From Thunnus maccoyii (lineage: Eukaryota > Chordata > Actinopteri > Scombriformes > Scombridae): a DNA stretch of 64,000 nucleotides. The notes under the pieces are model-generated. The model worked only from the letters and a program-made list of their open reading frames with translations, was not told the origin of the DNA and made no database searches. How positions within the stretch are numbered: the stretch's first letter is position 1; the number at the start of each line of letters is the position of its first letter. The DNA is taken from the NCBI RefSeq assembly GCF_910596095.1, contig NC_056533.1, forward strand, positions 8,803,001 through 8,867,000. The letters run 5' to 3'. The position numbers were made by a program, and so were the translations under genes. Below, in pieces: positions 53,406 to 64,000 of the stretch.

Positions 53406-54007
53406 GTAAGTTAAGTCCTGCTGTGTTAACGGTGCTGCTGGCTCGACACATTTCCTTCTCTGTGTGCTGATAACTGAAAACTCCTTAAAAATTTGGGCAG
53501 TGCTGCGGCGTTTTACTAAGCGGGAAAGATACATGCTCACTAAACTGATATTCACGGTGTTTTCGCGATAATTAGGAGTCAGTCTCTAATTCGGCGTGTA
53601 CGTAGTTGACCAGGACACACTTAATCAAACACAATGTCAACTTTTTCCAGTTGGTCTGCAGTGCTCTCCCCTCCGTGCACACTGTGTTTTAGTAGTGAGC
53701 TGACAAATACGAGGCGAACTACTTGTAGTGAACGGAACTGTTTTGTTGTGTATACACTGGGTTGGTTTATAAGATATACGACGAACTGAAGAGTTGGCAT
53801 TCATAATCCACAAAACGTGTTTAACCACCTTCTGTCTGACGTGCCTGTCTTCATCCAAGCGCGTCAAAATTAACAGTTTCTTCAACGTGGTTCAGCGTCA
53901 AAGTGCCTGACACTGGGGGGCTATCACTGAAGTCTCAGGTCATGGGCCAGCTGCTCGTTTACTGCTTTAATTTCGGGCTGCAAGGCCAGTTAAAAAGTTG
54001 CCTGCTG

Positions 54008-54273
54008 CAGTGGTTGTCAAAGTGGGGTTCGGGGACCCCCAGGGGTCCTTGAGGGCATTTCAGGGGGGCCCCAGACAAAAGGGTAATAATTTATTTTCAC
54101 TATAATTCATCCATAAGTAACACAATGCCAGAATGTATGACTATTTTGGTCATGGGGTTCACACACTTTCTGTAATAAAACATCCAAAAGCAAATATCTT
54201 ATTAGATGGGGGTCCGTGGTTTACTTTGTGTCAGTTTTGGGGTCCTTGACGTGAAAAACTTTGAGAACCACTG
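54008..54273 (+). mobile_element. Non-autonomous hAT-like element
   Basis: Terminal inverted repeats are CAGTGGTTGTCAAAGT and ACTTTGAGAACCACTG (one difference in the outer 16 bases). CAGTGGTTCTCAA ends are characteristic of Charlie-type hAT elements. The 8-bp flanks GCCTGCTG and ACCTACTG match at six positions, consistent with an old 8-bp target duplication. It lies in hmbox1 intron 1. Confidence 0.8.
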
Positions 54274-54641
54274 ACCTACTGTAATTAAAATGGCTTTTGT
54301 TTATGCTCAGCTGGTAATGATGTCTACAGTTAGGATACAGTTTTTATGCCACGCCTGGTAAGGAGTCTTGTCAGGCTCCTGGTCACAGGGTTCAGTAATA
54401 GTAATGCAGTTTATCTTTAACAGACCTTTCTTAGAAGTCAGCTTTATAAAAACTAACTGGCTGGAAAACTAAGCAAGTACAGCAAATAACAAAACATTAG
54501 TGGATAAAAACATAATTCACAACAAACAGACAAAGAGAGAGTGTTGTCTGACATGGTGCGTGCTTTGTCCAGGAAGTCTGAGGAACAAACCAAGACACAT
54601 TGAGACAGTTTCTTGATATATTACAATGTAATCCTTTAGAA

Positions 54642-54712
54642 CAGTGTTCTTCAATCCTGGTCCTGGGGCATTCCTGCCCTGCATGTTTTAGATGTTTCCC
54701 TGCTGCAACACA
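54642..54712 (+). mobile_element. hAT-like terminal fragment
   Basis: CAGTGTTCTTCAATCCTGGT followed by CCTGGGGCATTCCTGCCCTG is a familiar teleost hAT-type end. The partner end was not found, so it is a fragment. Confidence 0.5.
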
Positions 54713-54969
54713 CCTCCGTTTGGGGAGCTCTCTGCTCCACTAAGGAGGTCAGAGGTCAAGTTCACTGTTGGAGCTGGTAGAGGTTCACTGTCTTGCTCAA
54801 GGATGGTGTAACTGAAAAGGCCGCAATCTTTAACTTATAAACTAACACGCTGACCTGGATTCATGAAGTTACTTTTTGAGAGAAACTGTCAAAGCACTAG
54901 TTGTTGTGTGTGTTTGTGTATTATCATGTGTGTCCACGCTACCTACCGTTCCTGCTTGGCAAAGATCTC

Positions 54970-55110
54970 TCAAAGAGTTAAATGGACAATATTTATAAAG
55001 CGCTTTACAATTTGACTTTCATTCACCCATTCACACACACACACACTCACACAGCGATGGCAGCGAGCTACCTGCCATACAAGGTGCTGGCCTGATCACG
55101 GGGAGCCATG
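54970..55110 (+). repeat. Teleost SINE-like fragment
   Basis: Blocks TATAAAGCGCTTTACAATT, TTCACCCATTCACACACAC and CCATACAAGGTGCTGGCCTG in this order are a recurrent short-repeat signature in fish genomes. Confidence 0.5.
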
Positions 55111-57879
55111 TAGCAACAACATCCATTAGAAACTTGACCATGTAATTTTTTATGGCCTCCAAATAAATTTATGGCACAGCACATAAGAGTTGTTTTCCTG
55201 TCCTGATAAAGTTGCTGTTGAGATGCATTTTTGGTGGGATGTACTCTGGTCTGCAAGCCTGTTATAAATAAATTGTCTGATTCTTTTATCATATCAGGAA
55301 GGAAAAGTTCAGTTTGCGTCTTGGTCTCAGTGTCACTGTGCATCCGGGCAAAAAAAGTCTTTTTATAATAGTAACACCTTTTCTAAAGGAAGGTTGGTTT
55401 CCTGCCAAAGTGGCTAGTTGAGACTAACTTGGCAGGTTAAAATGTTCTTGTTTTTGCCTGGTGGCTCGTTGTAATGAAATTTCCCTCCTTGGCCTCATTG
55501 AGGAAGCTGGAGAGTCAGACCACATCATATCTTTTCAACAGTCATTGTGTTCTTGAAATCTGAAGTTATTTGATAAGCCAGTTGGTTCCTACAGTTTGAT
55601 GATTGATGATAACTAATCTATCTGTATCTAGTATTCATTTCATATCTACTGTCTGATGGTGGCACATCAGTCCAACATTCGTTAACTTAACTCACAGCTA
55701 ATTTTGGGTTTGATTGTAATACCAGGTTTGGTTTATAATATAACGCTTAATACAGCAAACAAGAAAAAAAGATTAAATAAGTGAGACAATTTGCAACATT
55801 AACTCCCCCTGACTGTTTTGTAACAATGTTTGCACTTTTTTTAAGTTTCACTCTGTAAATGAAGCTGTGTTCCTGGCCCAGGTTTTGTCAAGTAGTGGAG
55901 GTGGACCGGGCTTTAGTTTAAGACCTGGCAGGCTGTGTAATTGTGCTGACATGTTCACAGGTGTTTGTATCTGACTGCAGCAGTCCTCTGTAAAGAATCA
56001 ATCTGTCTTTTATGAATAACCACACTTATAAAGGCCCAGGCTCAAAAAAGTCTTAGAATTTCATAAATTAGTAAGGTAGTCCAGATTTTTTGGTCAGATG
56101 ACCCTTTTAAAATAAAATTACATTTTCACTGATTGGCTTATAATTAAAAAAAAAAAAAAGTTTATTGAAAGTCACATTTCTGTAGTGTTTTGTTAATCCA
56201 CTGCTTCAGCATTTTAGTAGTAAGTATGTTTTTCCGTTAACAAATGTTGCCACATTTTCAATGCAGTTGAGGTCGGGTGTTCACGAAGTTAAAACCTCTC
56301 TAGTCGGCACTCCTTACTCTGTCCTGAATTTCAAATAGGCACAGTTTGAATGCATGGTTTGCAAGGCTGCCCCTGGTCTTACGTGGATCAGACCGCAAAC
56401 ATCAACCTCACGGTGAGGCTAGAGGAAAAGTCAGGGGATCAACAAAGTGACCCAACAACATTTCAAAGCAATCCATCCAAGAGTTGTTGCAATAGTTCAG
56501 TCTGGACCAAAGTGGTGGACCGACTGAGTGACCCAGCCGTTAGCAACGACCAAAGCATTTAAAGTTTCCAGGACTACAGTGAACCTAATCATTATATCAT
56601 TATAAGCAGGAGGTTTGGAACCATCAGTTCTCTTTCTAGAGCAGTCAGTTTGGCTAGACTCAAGTAGGGGCAAGAGGAGGCCAGGTACTGAGGTAGTTAA
56701 TGAGGCAGCAGAGGGCAGGGTGGGCACGCTTAATTAAGTTATTTACTCTGTTAGCAAACAATGATTTTGACCACAGCATGTACAACTGATGAAAAACAAT
56801 AATACCACACGGAAAAAATGAAACAGTGAAAACACAGCATATTTAATTGTTCACATGTACAAATATGATCATTTCTGCCATAGTTTTGTGGCCCTGTATC
56901 GATCCTGTATATCAGTCTAACTTTATAGAGCATGACTCATCCTCTGCAGCAGAGGGAGAAAAGTATGGAGCTTGGCTGCCTGAGATGTAGATTTTTCTTG
57001 GCATTTTTCCCAAAACACACACACACACACATACACACACACACACTGATGCACCCTCACCCGCCTTCTCTATATAAGTGTTGACATGTCTGCTGACTTT
57101 GATTCTGTGGCCTGTTTTTCTTCTCGGCAACAGAGAGAAAAGCATCAAGACAGATGTGTTATCTCTTTTCTCTGTTTATCTTCCTGTCTTGCTCTCCCTT
57201 TTTCTCTCTCAGTTCATACAGTTTTTTTTTAGAATTTACGCAAATAGTTTGAAACTACATGGCATGTTGAAATAGAAACATAAATAAGAATTAACAATTG
57301 ATATACTAAAGCAACAAGGAAGTGGGTGTATCTGGTTTGAAAGCATATTGTACAATAGTACATGATGAACTGAGTACATAATGTTATTTGGGTAACATTA
57401 TATTATTATTGGGGTGTAAAAAAAAAAATCCACTTTAATAAAAGCCTTATTGAATCTGAAGGAATGCTCTTCATATCTGGATAGCAGCTGCAGCTGCTGA
57501 GCTCGGATGTCTTTTGTGTGTGTGTGTGTGTGTGCTGTAAATCTGCAGGCAGGAAGCTAACAGACGTGACTGTACATTTTCATTTTGCTCAGTGATTGTG
57601 TCCTTGGTGGTGTTTTTTTGGGGGGGAGGTGAAGCTCAGCGGGTAGAACAAGGTCACTAATGAGCTAAAATGTATTGATTAATCAGAAATGATCATTACA
57701 GTTACAGATTTTCATCATATCACACCCCTTTTTGACATAACTTATGGCAGGCTTTTTTTCTCTGCACTCACTATTCAATGTATTTATATTATCTAATTGC
57801 CTCTCTACCATTTATAATAGTTTTCGTTCTTACTGGTGGCTGCTTTAAATCGCGCACACACCAGGCATTCAAAATTCAA
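55111..57879 (+). other. hmbox1 intron 1 interior, no gene seen
   Basis: Non-coding intron sequence with (CA)n at 57017-57047 and (TG)n at 57516-57533. No exon was recognised. Confidence 0.45.
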
Positions 57880-58515
57880 GAGCTTTTATTGTCACAGCAA
57901 CACAGCGGGTGGCAACATTGAAGGCAGCGAAATTTGGCTTCTTTGAGCTCAAATTCCAAGTCAGTCCAAAATAAATATTTACAATTGTACAAAAAAAATA
58001 GAGAGAGAGTAGAGTAAATAAACATTATATTGCACATTGGGTGTCCAAGGGCGGAAATGTACATAATTAATAAGCATGTTGCACAAGTGATAAATATGTA
58101 ATAGATACTTCTGTTAAAAATATAAATAGTACCTAGAAGAGAAGAGTGTGTGTGTAGGAGAGGAAATATTTTCACAAAGTCCCAGAGTTCAACAGCCTGA
58201 TGGCTTGTGGATAGAAGATGTCTCTGAGGCTGCTGGATCTGGCTCTATACAGTTTGCCTGATGGAAGCAGTAAAAAAGTGTGTAGCTGGTGTGGTCGGGG
58301 TCCTTTATGATTTCTCCAGCTTTCCTCGTGCTCCTCTGGATATAGAGGTCCTGCATGGATGGCAATTGAGACCCGGTGATGCGCTGAGCAGCTTTGATGA
58401 CTCTCTGTAGGGCTTTGCGGTCATGCTTGGAGCTGCTCCCATACCATGCCAAACCTCTTCAGTCTCCTGAGGAAGAAGAGGCGCTGGTTCCTGAAGTCCT
58501 GGCACCTTAGTGTTT
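57880..58515 (-). mobile_element. LINE reverse-transcriptase 3' fragment
   Basis: Minus-strand peptides AWYGSSSKHDRKALQRVIKA, QRITGSQLPSMQDLY and KAGEIIKDPDHTSYTLF match the C-terminal part of a very common fish LINE reverse transcriptase. Upstream debris NQRLFFLRRLKRFGM is in another frame, so a deletion or frameshift is present. The 3' end (plus-strand 57884-57900) reads GACAATAAAAGCTCTTGAA on the element's own strand. Confidence 0.8.
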
Positions 58516-59310
58516 CTGTAGGCAGAGTAGATCTCAAATAGTGAGAAAAAGGTGTTGAAGTGGTCTGATAGAAGAACAGTTGCACCCCCCATAGAGCTGG
58601 CTCTCCTGTCTGTAATCAGTCCACATTTTCGAGCATCGTATGCACATACTGGACATGGTACGGATGCCCACATTTCATGTAATGCAGCAGATAACATTTT
58701 CGATCATGAGTTTAGTTTAAACATGTTATGTGGTGAATTCTCTCAGCTGTTTCCTGCCCTCAGTGGTCAATATATGTATTATTTCTAACAGAATGTGCAG
58801 ACTTGTATTATTAAAACTCAACCATGTCTGTTACAGTGAGCTGTCTGAAATACACTGAGTGTTATTGGTTACCAGAGACTCTCATTGCTGCACCCTGCAA
58901 GAGAAAATCATTATTTTAATGGTGTAGCTCATGTAACTATCCAACAAATCCTACTCTGCAAAGTAACTATCAACTGCAGTTGTCAAATAACTGTAATGGT
59001 TTAAGATGAACAACATTTCCCACCAAAATGAATTTGAAGCAAATTCTTACCATGTCGGAATACCTAATTTAACTTAATTTAATTCAATTTAATTTAAACC
59101 ACATTAGTAAACCTTTCTTTAGATGTGCCAGTATCAGCCATTTGGCTCGTTTTCAACTGCAGTCCTTTGTCAAGATGTTCTAAAACCAGTGAAGTGACTG
59201 GTTAAGTCAACCACCAGTCAACAAACCTCTACAGTTTCTCTTAAGTGTAGCTTTTGAGTTTCTTTACGTCTTCCTTTGACATTAAAGGTTTTGTTATGAT
59301 CTCCTCCAGG

Positions 59311-62300
59311 ATGTTCCAGCAGTGCGAGGAGCCTCGTTTCACCATCGAGCAGATTGACCTCCTCCAGAGGCTAAGGAGGACAGGGATCACCCAGGCGGAG
59401 GTCCTCCATGCCCTGGACACCCTGGACCACCTGGATCGCCAACATGGACACAAGTTGGCCCATAAACCTTCCTACCTGCCTCCCATGTCTTCCATGTCTT
59501 CCTCCAGTACCGCCGCCGCCTCTTCCTCCATGATGTCCACCGCCACTCAGACAACTTTCCCCGACAACCGACTCACGCTGTCACCTAATAACACCTTTGA
59601 CACCACCTCCCCACTGCTCCCGGTTACAGTAGCCTCACCTGTCGCCATGGCAGCAGTAGCCCAGAATGGTCTAGTTGCCGTCACCAATGGGAAGCTGTCA
59701 CCGCCGCGGTTTCCTCTTGGTGTGGTTAGCGGTGGCGTGGCGGGACCAGGATATGGGTTTGAGACCAGCGAAGAAGACATAGACGTTGACGACAAGGTGG
59801 AGGACTTGATGAGGTAAGGCCAGACTAGACATGTCTTGTGGGAGACTAAGTTAGATGAGAACTGACTAGACCAGAATGAACCAGGCCAGACCAGCTCCAA
59901 GCAGACTGAGTTTAGCTAAATCACTGAGTATTATGAAAACTAATCGGTACTAATAATTATAATTATTATAATTTGTTCATGAAAACGATAAATATGCTTT
60001 TCAAACCCGCCAGTAACATGTAGACGCTGCCCTAGAGAACAAGTGTCAATACAGAAGGCTTGATGGTCGACACTCTTGCCTGCAGCTCACACTGAATCTG
60101 AATATGATGTGAGGATTAGTGCTTACACACACTCACACACACTGTACACGCACACACACACACCCTCCGTTGCCTCTCATTTGTAGTCTGCAGCCAGACA
60201 GCAGCAATCAGAGCGGTATTGATTTGAGGGTGTGTGAAGGTAAAATCAAAGTAGCAGGAGAGCCGAGAATATTACAGCAGGATCTGAGATTCTTGAACAC
60301 GTTCAGCTTCAGCAGCTACTGCCAATGATATGCAAGTTACAGCTGAGTTAAGTGTAGTGAAAGGCCTGTTGTTTTGTGCCATATGTGTTATAAGTGTCAG
60401 ACATTTATTGTCAGACATTTACTGTAGCTTCTCCCCTCTTGTCTGTAGAAGAGACAGTGCTGTGATCAAAGAGGAGATAAAGTCCTTCCTGGCCAACAGG
60501 CGGATCTCCCAGGCTGTGGTTGCTCAGGTAACGGGTGAGTATCAGCTACATTAGCGCTCCAACTTGGGTTACTAAATCATCATCAAAAAGAGAAAAAAAC
60601 ATCTCATTCCTCCTCCTCTTCTTCTTCCTCCAGGGATCAGTCAGAGTCGGATCTCCCACTGGCTCCTACAGCAGGGGTCGGACCTCAGCGAACAGAAGAA
60701 ACGAGCCTTCTTCCGCTGGTACCAGCTGGAGAAGACCAACCCTGGTAACGCCACCCTCCTCCACCACACTCACATCTCTTACCTCAACCTCCCTCCCAAT
60801 CTTTCATCTATAAAAAAAAAAAAAGTAAAAAAAAAAAAAAAAGTTTTGCAATAACCGTTCAACTGCCCTAAATGCATGAATGCATGACTGGCACTACTGA
60901 CTTCAGTAACACCTGGAGTCCTTTTCTTCAACTGACTTGGCAAAGCTCAGGCCATTCAGACCTCCACTAAAAAGAGGGCAATAACTACGGCAACATAATG
61001 AGAGGAAGAGTTTGTTATCTGTTAAACTCATGGTTGTAAAACATACAGTAAGTTGTAATCAAAGAGACTTTTGAAAGAAAAGAAAGCCATGGCATGTGTT
61101 TGCATTTTTATGGGTGTCTTGAGACATCGCTGGTTACAGAAATAAAGACAGTAAACAGTTTTCCTGTCTTTGAACAATGACTACGTTGTGCTAAGTTGAG
61201 ACCAACGTAGTGGAATGTATTGAATGAAAGGATCAGTACAGTCTAGTTGGAAAAAAAAGATGCTCAATGCTTTAATGGGAATCTCTTGATGCTGATTTGG
61301 TTCATTGCCTTAATGCTTCTGAGTAAATGAACATCAGGATGTAACTGGTTACTCTTTGTCCTTTCAACATGATGATGATGTGAATGCAAGTGTAGCTACA
61401 GTAAAGGTTCATAGTAAATATACAATATACAATGACTTTTTTTCACAAGTGGAGAAACATTGAATAGAAAAGTGCATCAGCTCAATGAAAGTGCACACAG
61501 CCAAGTAACCGTGACATAATGAAATGTAAATAAACGTTTTTCACACTATGTGGTCTTCCTGTCTTCAGGTGCCACTCTGGCCATGAGAGCTGCCCCATTG
61601 GCTCTGGAGGACGTGATGGACTGGCACCAAGCCCCGCCCCAATTTGGCCCCGCTCCCGGGGGCTTCCGCCTGCGACGAGGGAGCAGATTCACCTGGAGGA
61701 AGGAGTGTCTGGCTGTTATGGAGAGGTGAGAAGGAGATGTTGATTGGCTGTTGAAAATATAGAAATAATGATATTTAGTATAAAGCTTAATCAGATTTTA
61801 AAACATGCTTTCACAAAATGTCTCACATGTGTTTTCACAGCTACTTTAGTGATAACCAATACCCTGATGAAGCGAAGAGAGAGGAGATTGCCACTGCCTG
61901 CAATGCCGTCATTCAGAAACCAGGTAGGTAAAGGATGAAGCACTCTGAATAAAATGATAATGCACAGTATACTGTTGGCTGTTAAATGTGGGTTTTTTTT
62001 AATTAAACCTAAAACTTATGTATGGGATCGTCTATTGAGGCAAATGGCCACATAATTAATATTAAAGTAAAGTAAAATAAAGTAAAATATTAAGTAAAGT
62101 CTCCATCATGGTGCAAATGTAAGTATATGGATATTCCTAGAAATGTCATATGCTTATGCTTCATAGAACTGTGGTGTTCTGCCTGGCAGGTCCGGTATTT
62201 TCTATATTGGGCTCCTCAAAAAGCGTAATAATGCTTCCAGTTATTACAATTGCTACTTAGTACTCTGATGAAAGGAAGGGTGAGTATAACATGGTGGAAT

Positions 62301-63997
62301 TATCAATGCAGCTCAAAGCATCAGTATTAAGATCTGCAAGCAGCATGTCAACCTTTCTCAGAAAAAAAACAAAAAATATCCGACAAAAGAGGAACTTTGC
62401 ATTGCCCAAGATACTTACTGACCAGCGAAATGAAATATGTGTGTTTATATGTTATTTATACATTTCTATTTATTTTATTGTGAATTTTAATTATTTAAAT
62501 ATTTGTTTGCTACTTTTATCTCATGCAGCTGTCTAAAATTCTCTATAAATAAACTATTATTATTATTTTAGGAAAGAAGCTGTCTGATTTGGAGAGGGTC
62601 ACATCTCTGAAGGTCTACAACTGGTTTGCCAACCGCCGCAAAGATATCAAGAGGCGTGCCAACATCGGTAATGTCTACCTCTGTTTGTGTGCGTGTTAGT
62701 GAGACTTACATGTGTACAGTAGTGGATGTTACTGGAGCTCTTCCAGCCAGTTAGTCCCCAGCACACATCCTTGTTGACCAACAGTGTTTTCTTTGCTCTC
62801 TCTACCCCCTTTTCCATCAACGCGACCCTAGTCCTAGTCTTGGGCTGATGCTGGTTTGGTTCAACATGCGAACCCTCTAAGAACCAGCTTGTTTTTCCAC
62901 GAGCTAGAGAGCTAAGTCATTATGTAACTGTAACCTCTGGTTTCCTGGAAACTGTGGTTAATGTCAACTTTAAGAATTTCACACTCCAACATAGTAGGCA
63001 GCGGGAATGCACCTTAATGCTGGTTGCCACCCACCATAAAACAGCCATTGCGCAGTCTAAAGAGATGCAATGCATTTTGGTTTTGGTTGGTCACTATAAT
63101 TTTGCCCCCAGCCCCTGACGAAAGCAGTTCTTCATTCTAGACCACCAAAGTCTTGGTGCTGCTCTGGAACCAGTTCTTTATCTGTTCTCTGTCTGGCTGT
63201 TGAAATGCAATGAAATGGTTCAAAATTAGATACCGGTTCCGAAACGGCCCTTGAACTGCCTTGGTGGAAGAGGGGTATATGTCACCTAACCAACACAAAC
63301 ATGCACACGGGCGCCAGAGAGGAATAATGACTCCTACAACAGTAGCAGTAGGAGGCTGTTCTGCTCCAGCAGAGGAGCTTCCAAACTCATTCATCTTTGC
63401 AGTGTGTAACTTTGCTGTCTTCTCTGTGAGTTGCTGTTTTTGAGATCGATATGCTATGATGAGGTTTGTGTTTTTGAAGAAGCAGCCATCTTGGAGAGCC
63501 ACGGTATCGAGGTTCAGAGTCCAGGCGGTCAGTCCAACAGTGATGAAGTGGATGGCAACGACTTCCCTGACCAGGTGACCAGTGACGTCTTGTAACAAAA
63601 AAGTTATCCTGTGTTCAGCATGTGTTGCAGAATAATAAAGAGAAAACTAGATGGCTTGGTCAGTAAAGTTAAATAGTGCACAAAACCTCACAAAATGTAT
63701 TTAATTTAGTTTCCTGTTTGTGTAACCTGTTTAAATTTACATTGTAGACATTTATTTGACCCCTTTTTATTCAGAGAGGCTTTCACTGTGGTCAGCAGTA
63801 GATTAAGCATAAACTTGTGCATCACTAACGTAACGTAACCAGTAGCTGGAGAATGTTCCTGTGACAGTAGAATATCCTGGTTATTGTATAACCTGCCTGT
63901 TGGTTTGTTACAGGGTTGTGAGGTGACCTTATTTGACAAAAGAGCTTCAGCCAGGCCGTTTGGTTTCAGTCGAGCTGACCTGTCCTCTCCAACCCAG
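59311..63997 (+). CDS. hmbox1: Homeobox-containing protein 1 (HMBOX1/HOT1), 3' end beyond window
   Basis: Eight coding exons are visible: 59311-59813, 60449-60534, 60634-60744, 61569-61725, 61841-61923, 62572-62667, 63480-63574, 63914-63997. They give 405 residues in frame. Human HMBOX1 is about 420 residues and is a telomere-binding and transcription-repressing homeoprotein. The N-terminus, EPRFTIEQIDLLQRLRRTGI, is the HNF1-like dimerisation segment. The POU-like part has VIKEEIKSFLANRRISQAVV and GISQSRISHWLLQQGSDLSE. An atypical homeodomain with an inserted loop covers about 266-345 (GSRFTWRKECLAVMESYF, KKLSDLERVTSLKVYNWF, ANRRKDIKRRANI). The start is the ATG right after the acceptor at 59309; human has a slightly longer N-terminus. 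The last visible exon, GCEVTLFDKRASARPFGFSR, is not in the human isoform I know and ends at a GT donor at the window edge. Confidence 0.95.
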
Positions 63998-64000
63998 GTA

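Noticed and set aside
59254-59310. Extending hmbox1 upstream to the ATG at 59254
   Set aside because: The frame is open, but a good acceptor (CTCCTCCAG) ends at 59309. The extra residues do not resemble the human N-terminus.

Overview
The window is nuclear DNA from a vertebrate, almost certainly a ray-finned (probably percomorph) fish. It holds compact spliced genes whose products match well-known vertebrate proteins, long (CA)n/(TG)n tracts, and teleost-type repeats: tRNA-derived SINEs, Tc1-like, hAT-like, LINE and short inverted-repeat elements. I placed splice sites by eye. Every multi-exon gene model closes in frame over all its exons, which is strong internal support.

Layout, left to right. 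1-2470: no gene, one SINE and a decayed tRNA-Thr-like sequence. 2837-8565 (minus): glo1, glyoxalase I, 6 coding exons, 180 residues. 10595-32795 (minus): eprs1, the bifunctional glutamyl-prolyl-tRNA synthetase, 35 coding exons, 1676 residues, with five WHEP repeats between the two synthetase halves (human EPRS1 has three). 34311-36510: an AT-rich family of roughly 225-bp repeats surrounding a broken DUF3504/Crypton-type tyrosine-recombinase-like gene (plus, 34629-35663). 36608-38435 (minus): a 480-residue gene for an extremely charged protein that I do not recognise, built from internally duplicated exons. 41101-42686: a decayed Tc1/mariner element inserted in an older repeat. 44029-50974 (plus): tdp1, tyrosyl-DNA phosphodiesterase 1, 15 coding exons, 624 residues. 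53190-63997 (plus): hmbox1, a homeobox gene with an HNF1-like N-terminal half, 8 coding exons visible (405 residues), running off the right end.

The four recognised genes do not form a pathway: methylglyoxal detoxification, aminoacyl-tRNA synthesis, repair of topoisomerase I adducts, and telomere/transcription functions. The human counterparts sit on four different chromosomes, so this is a fish-lineage neighbourhood. No prokaryotic operon, CRISPR array or viral genome is present.

The most notable signals are: long GT/UG repeats abutting splice sites in four introns of eprs1 and tdp1; an array of phase-0, frame-preserving WHEP exons in eprs1; a probable GC-AG intron in tdp1; the broken Crypton-like gene bracketed by direct repeats; the charged-protein gene with a 440-bp internal duplication, an in-frame stop just upstream of its start, and a near-perfect 28-bp hairpin just after its stop; and three copies of one 14-bp palindrome close to predicted transcription starts.
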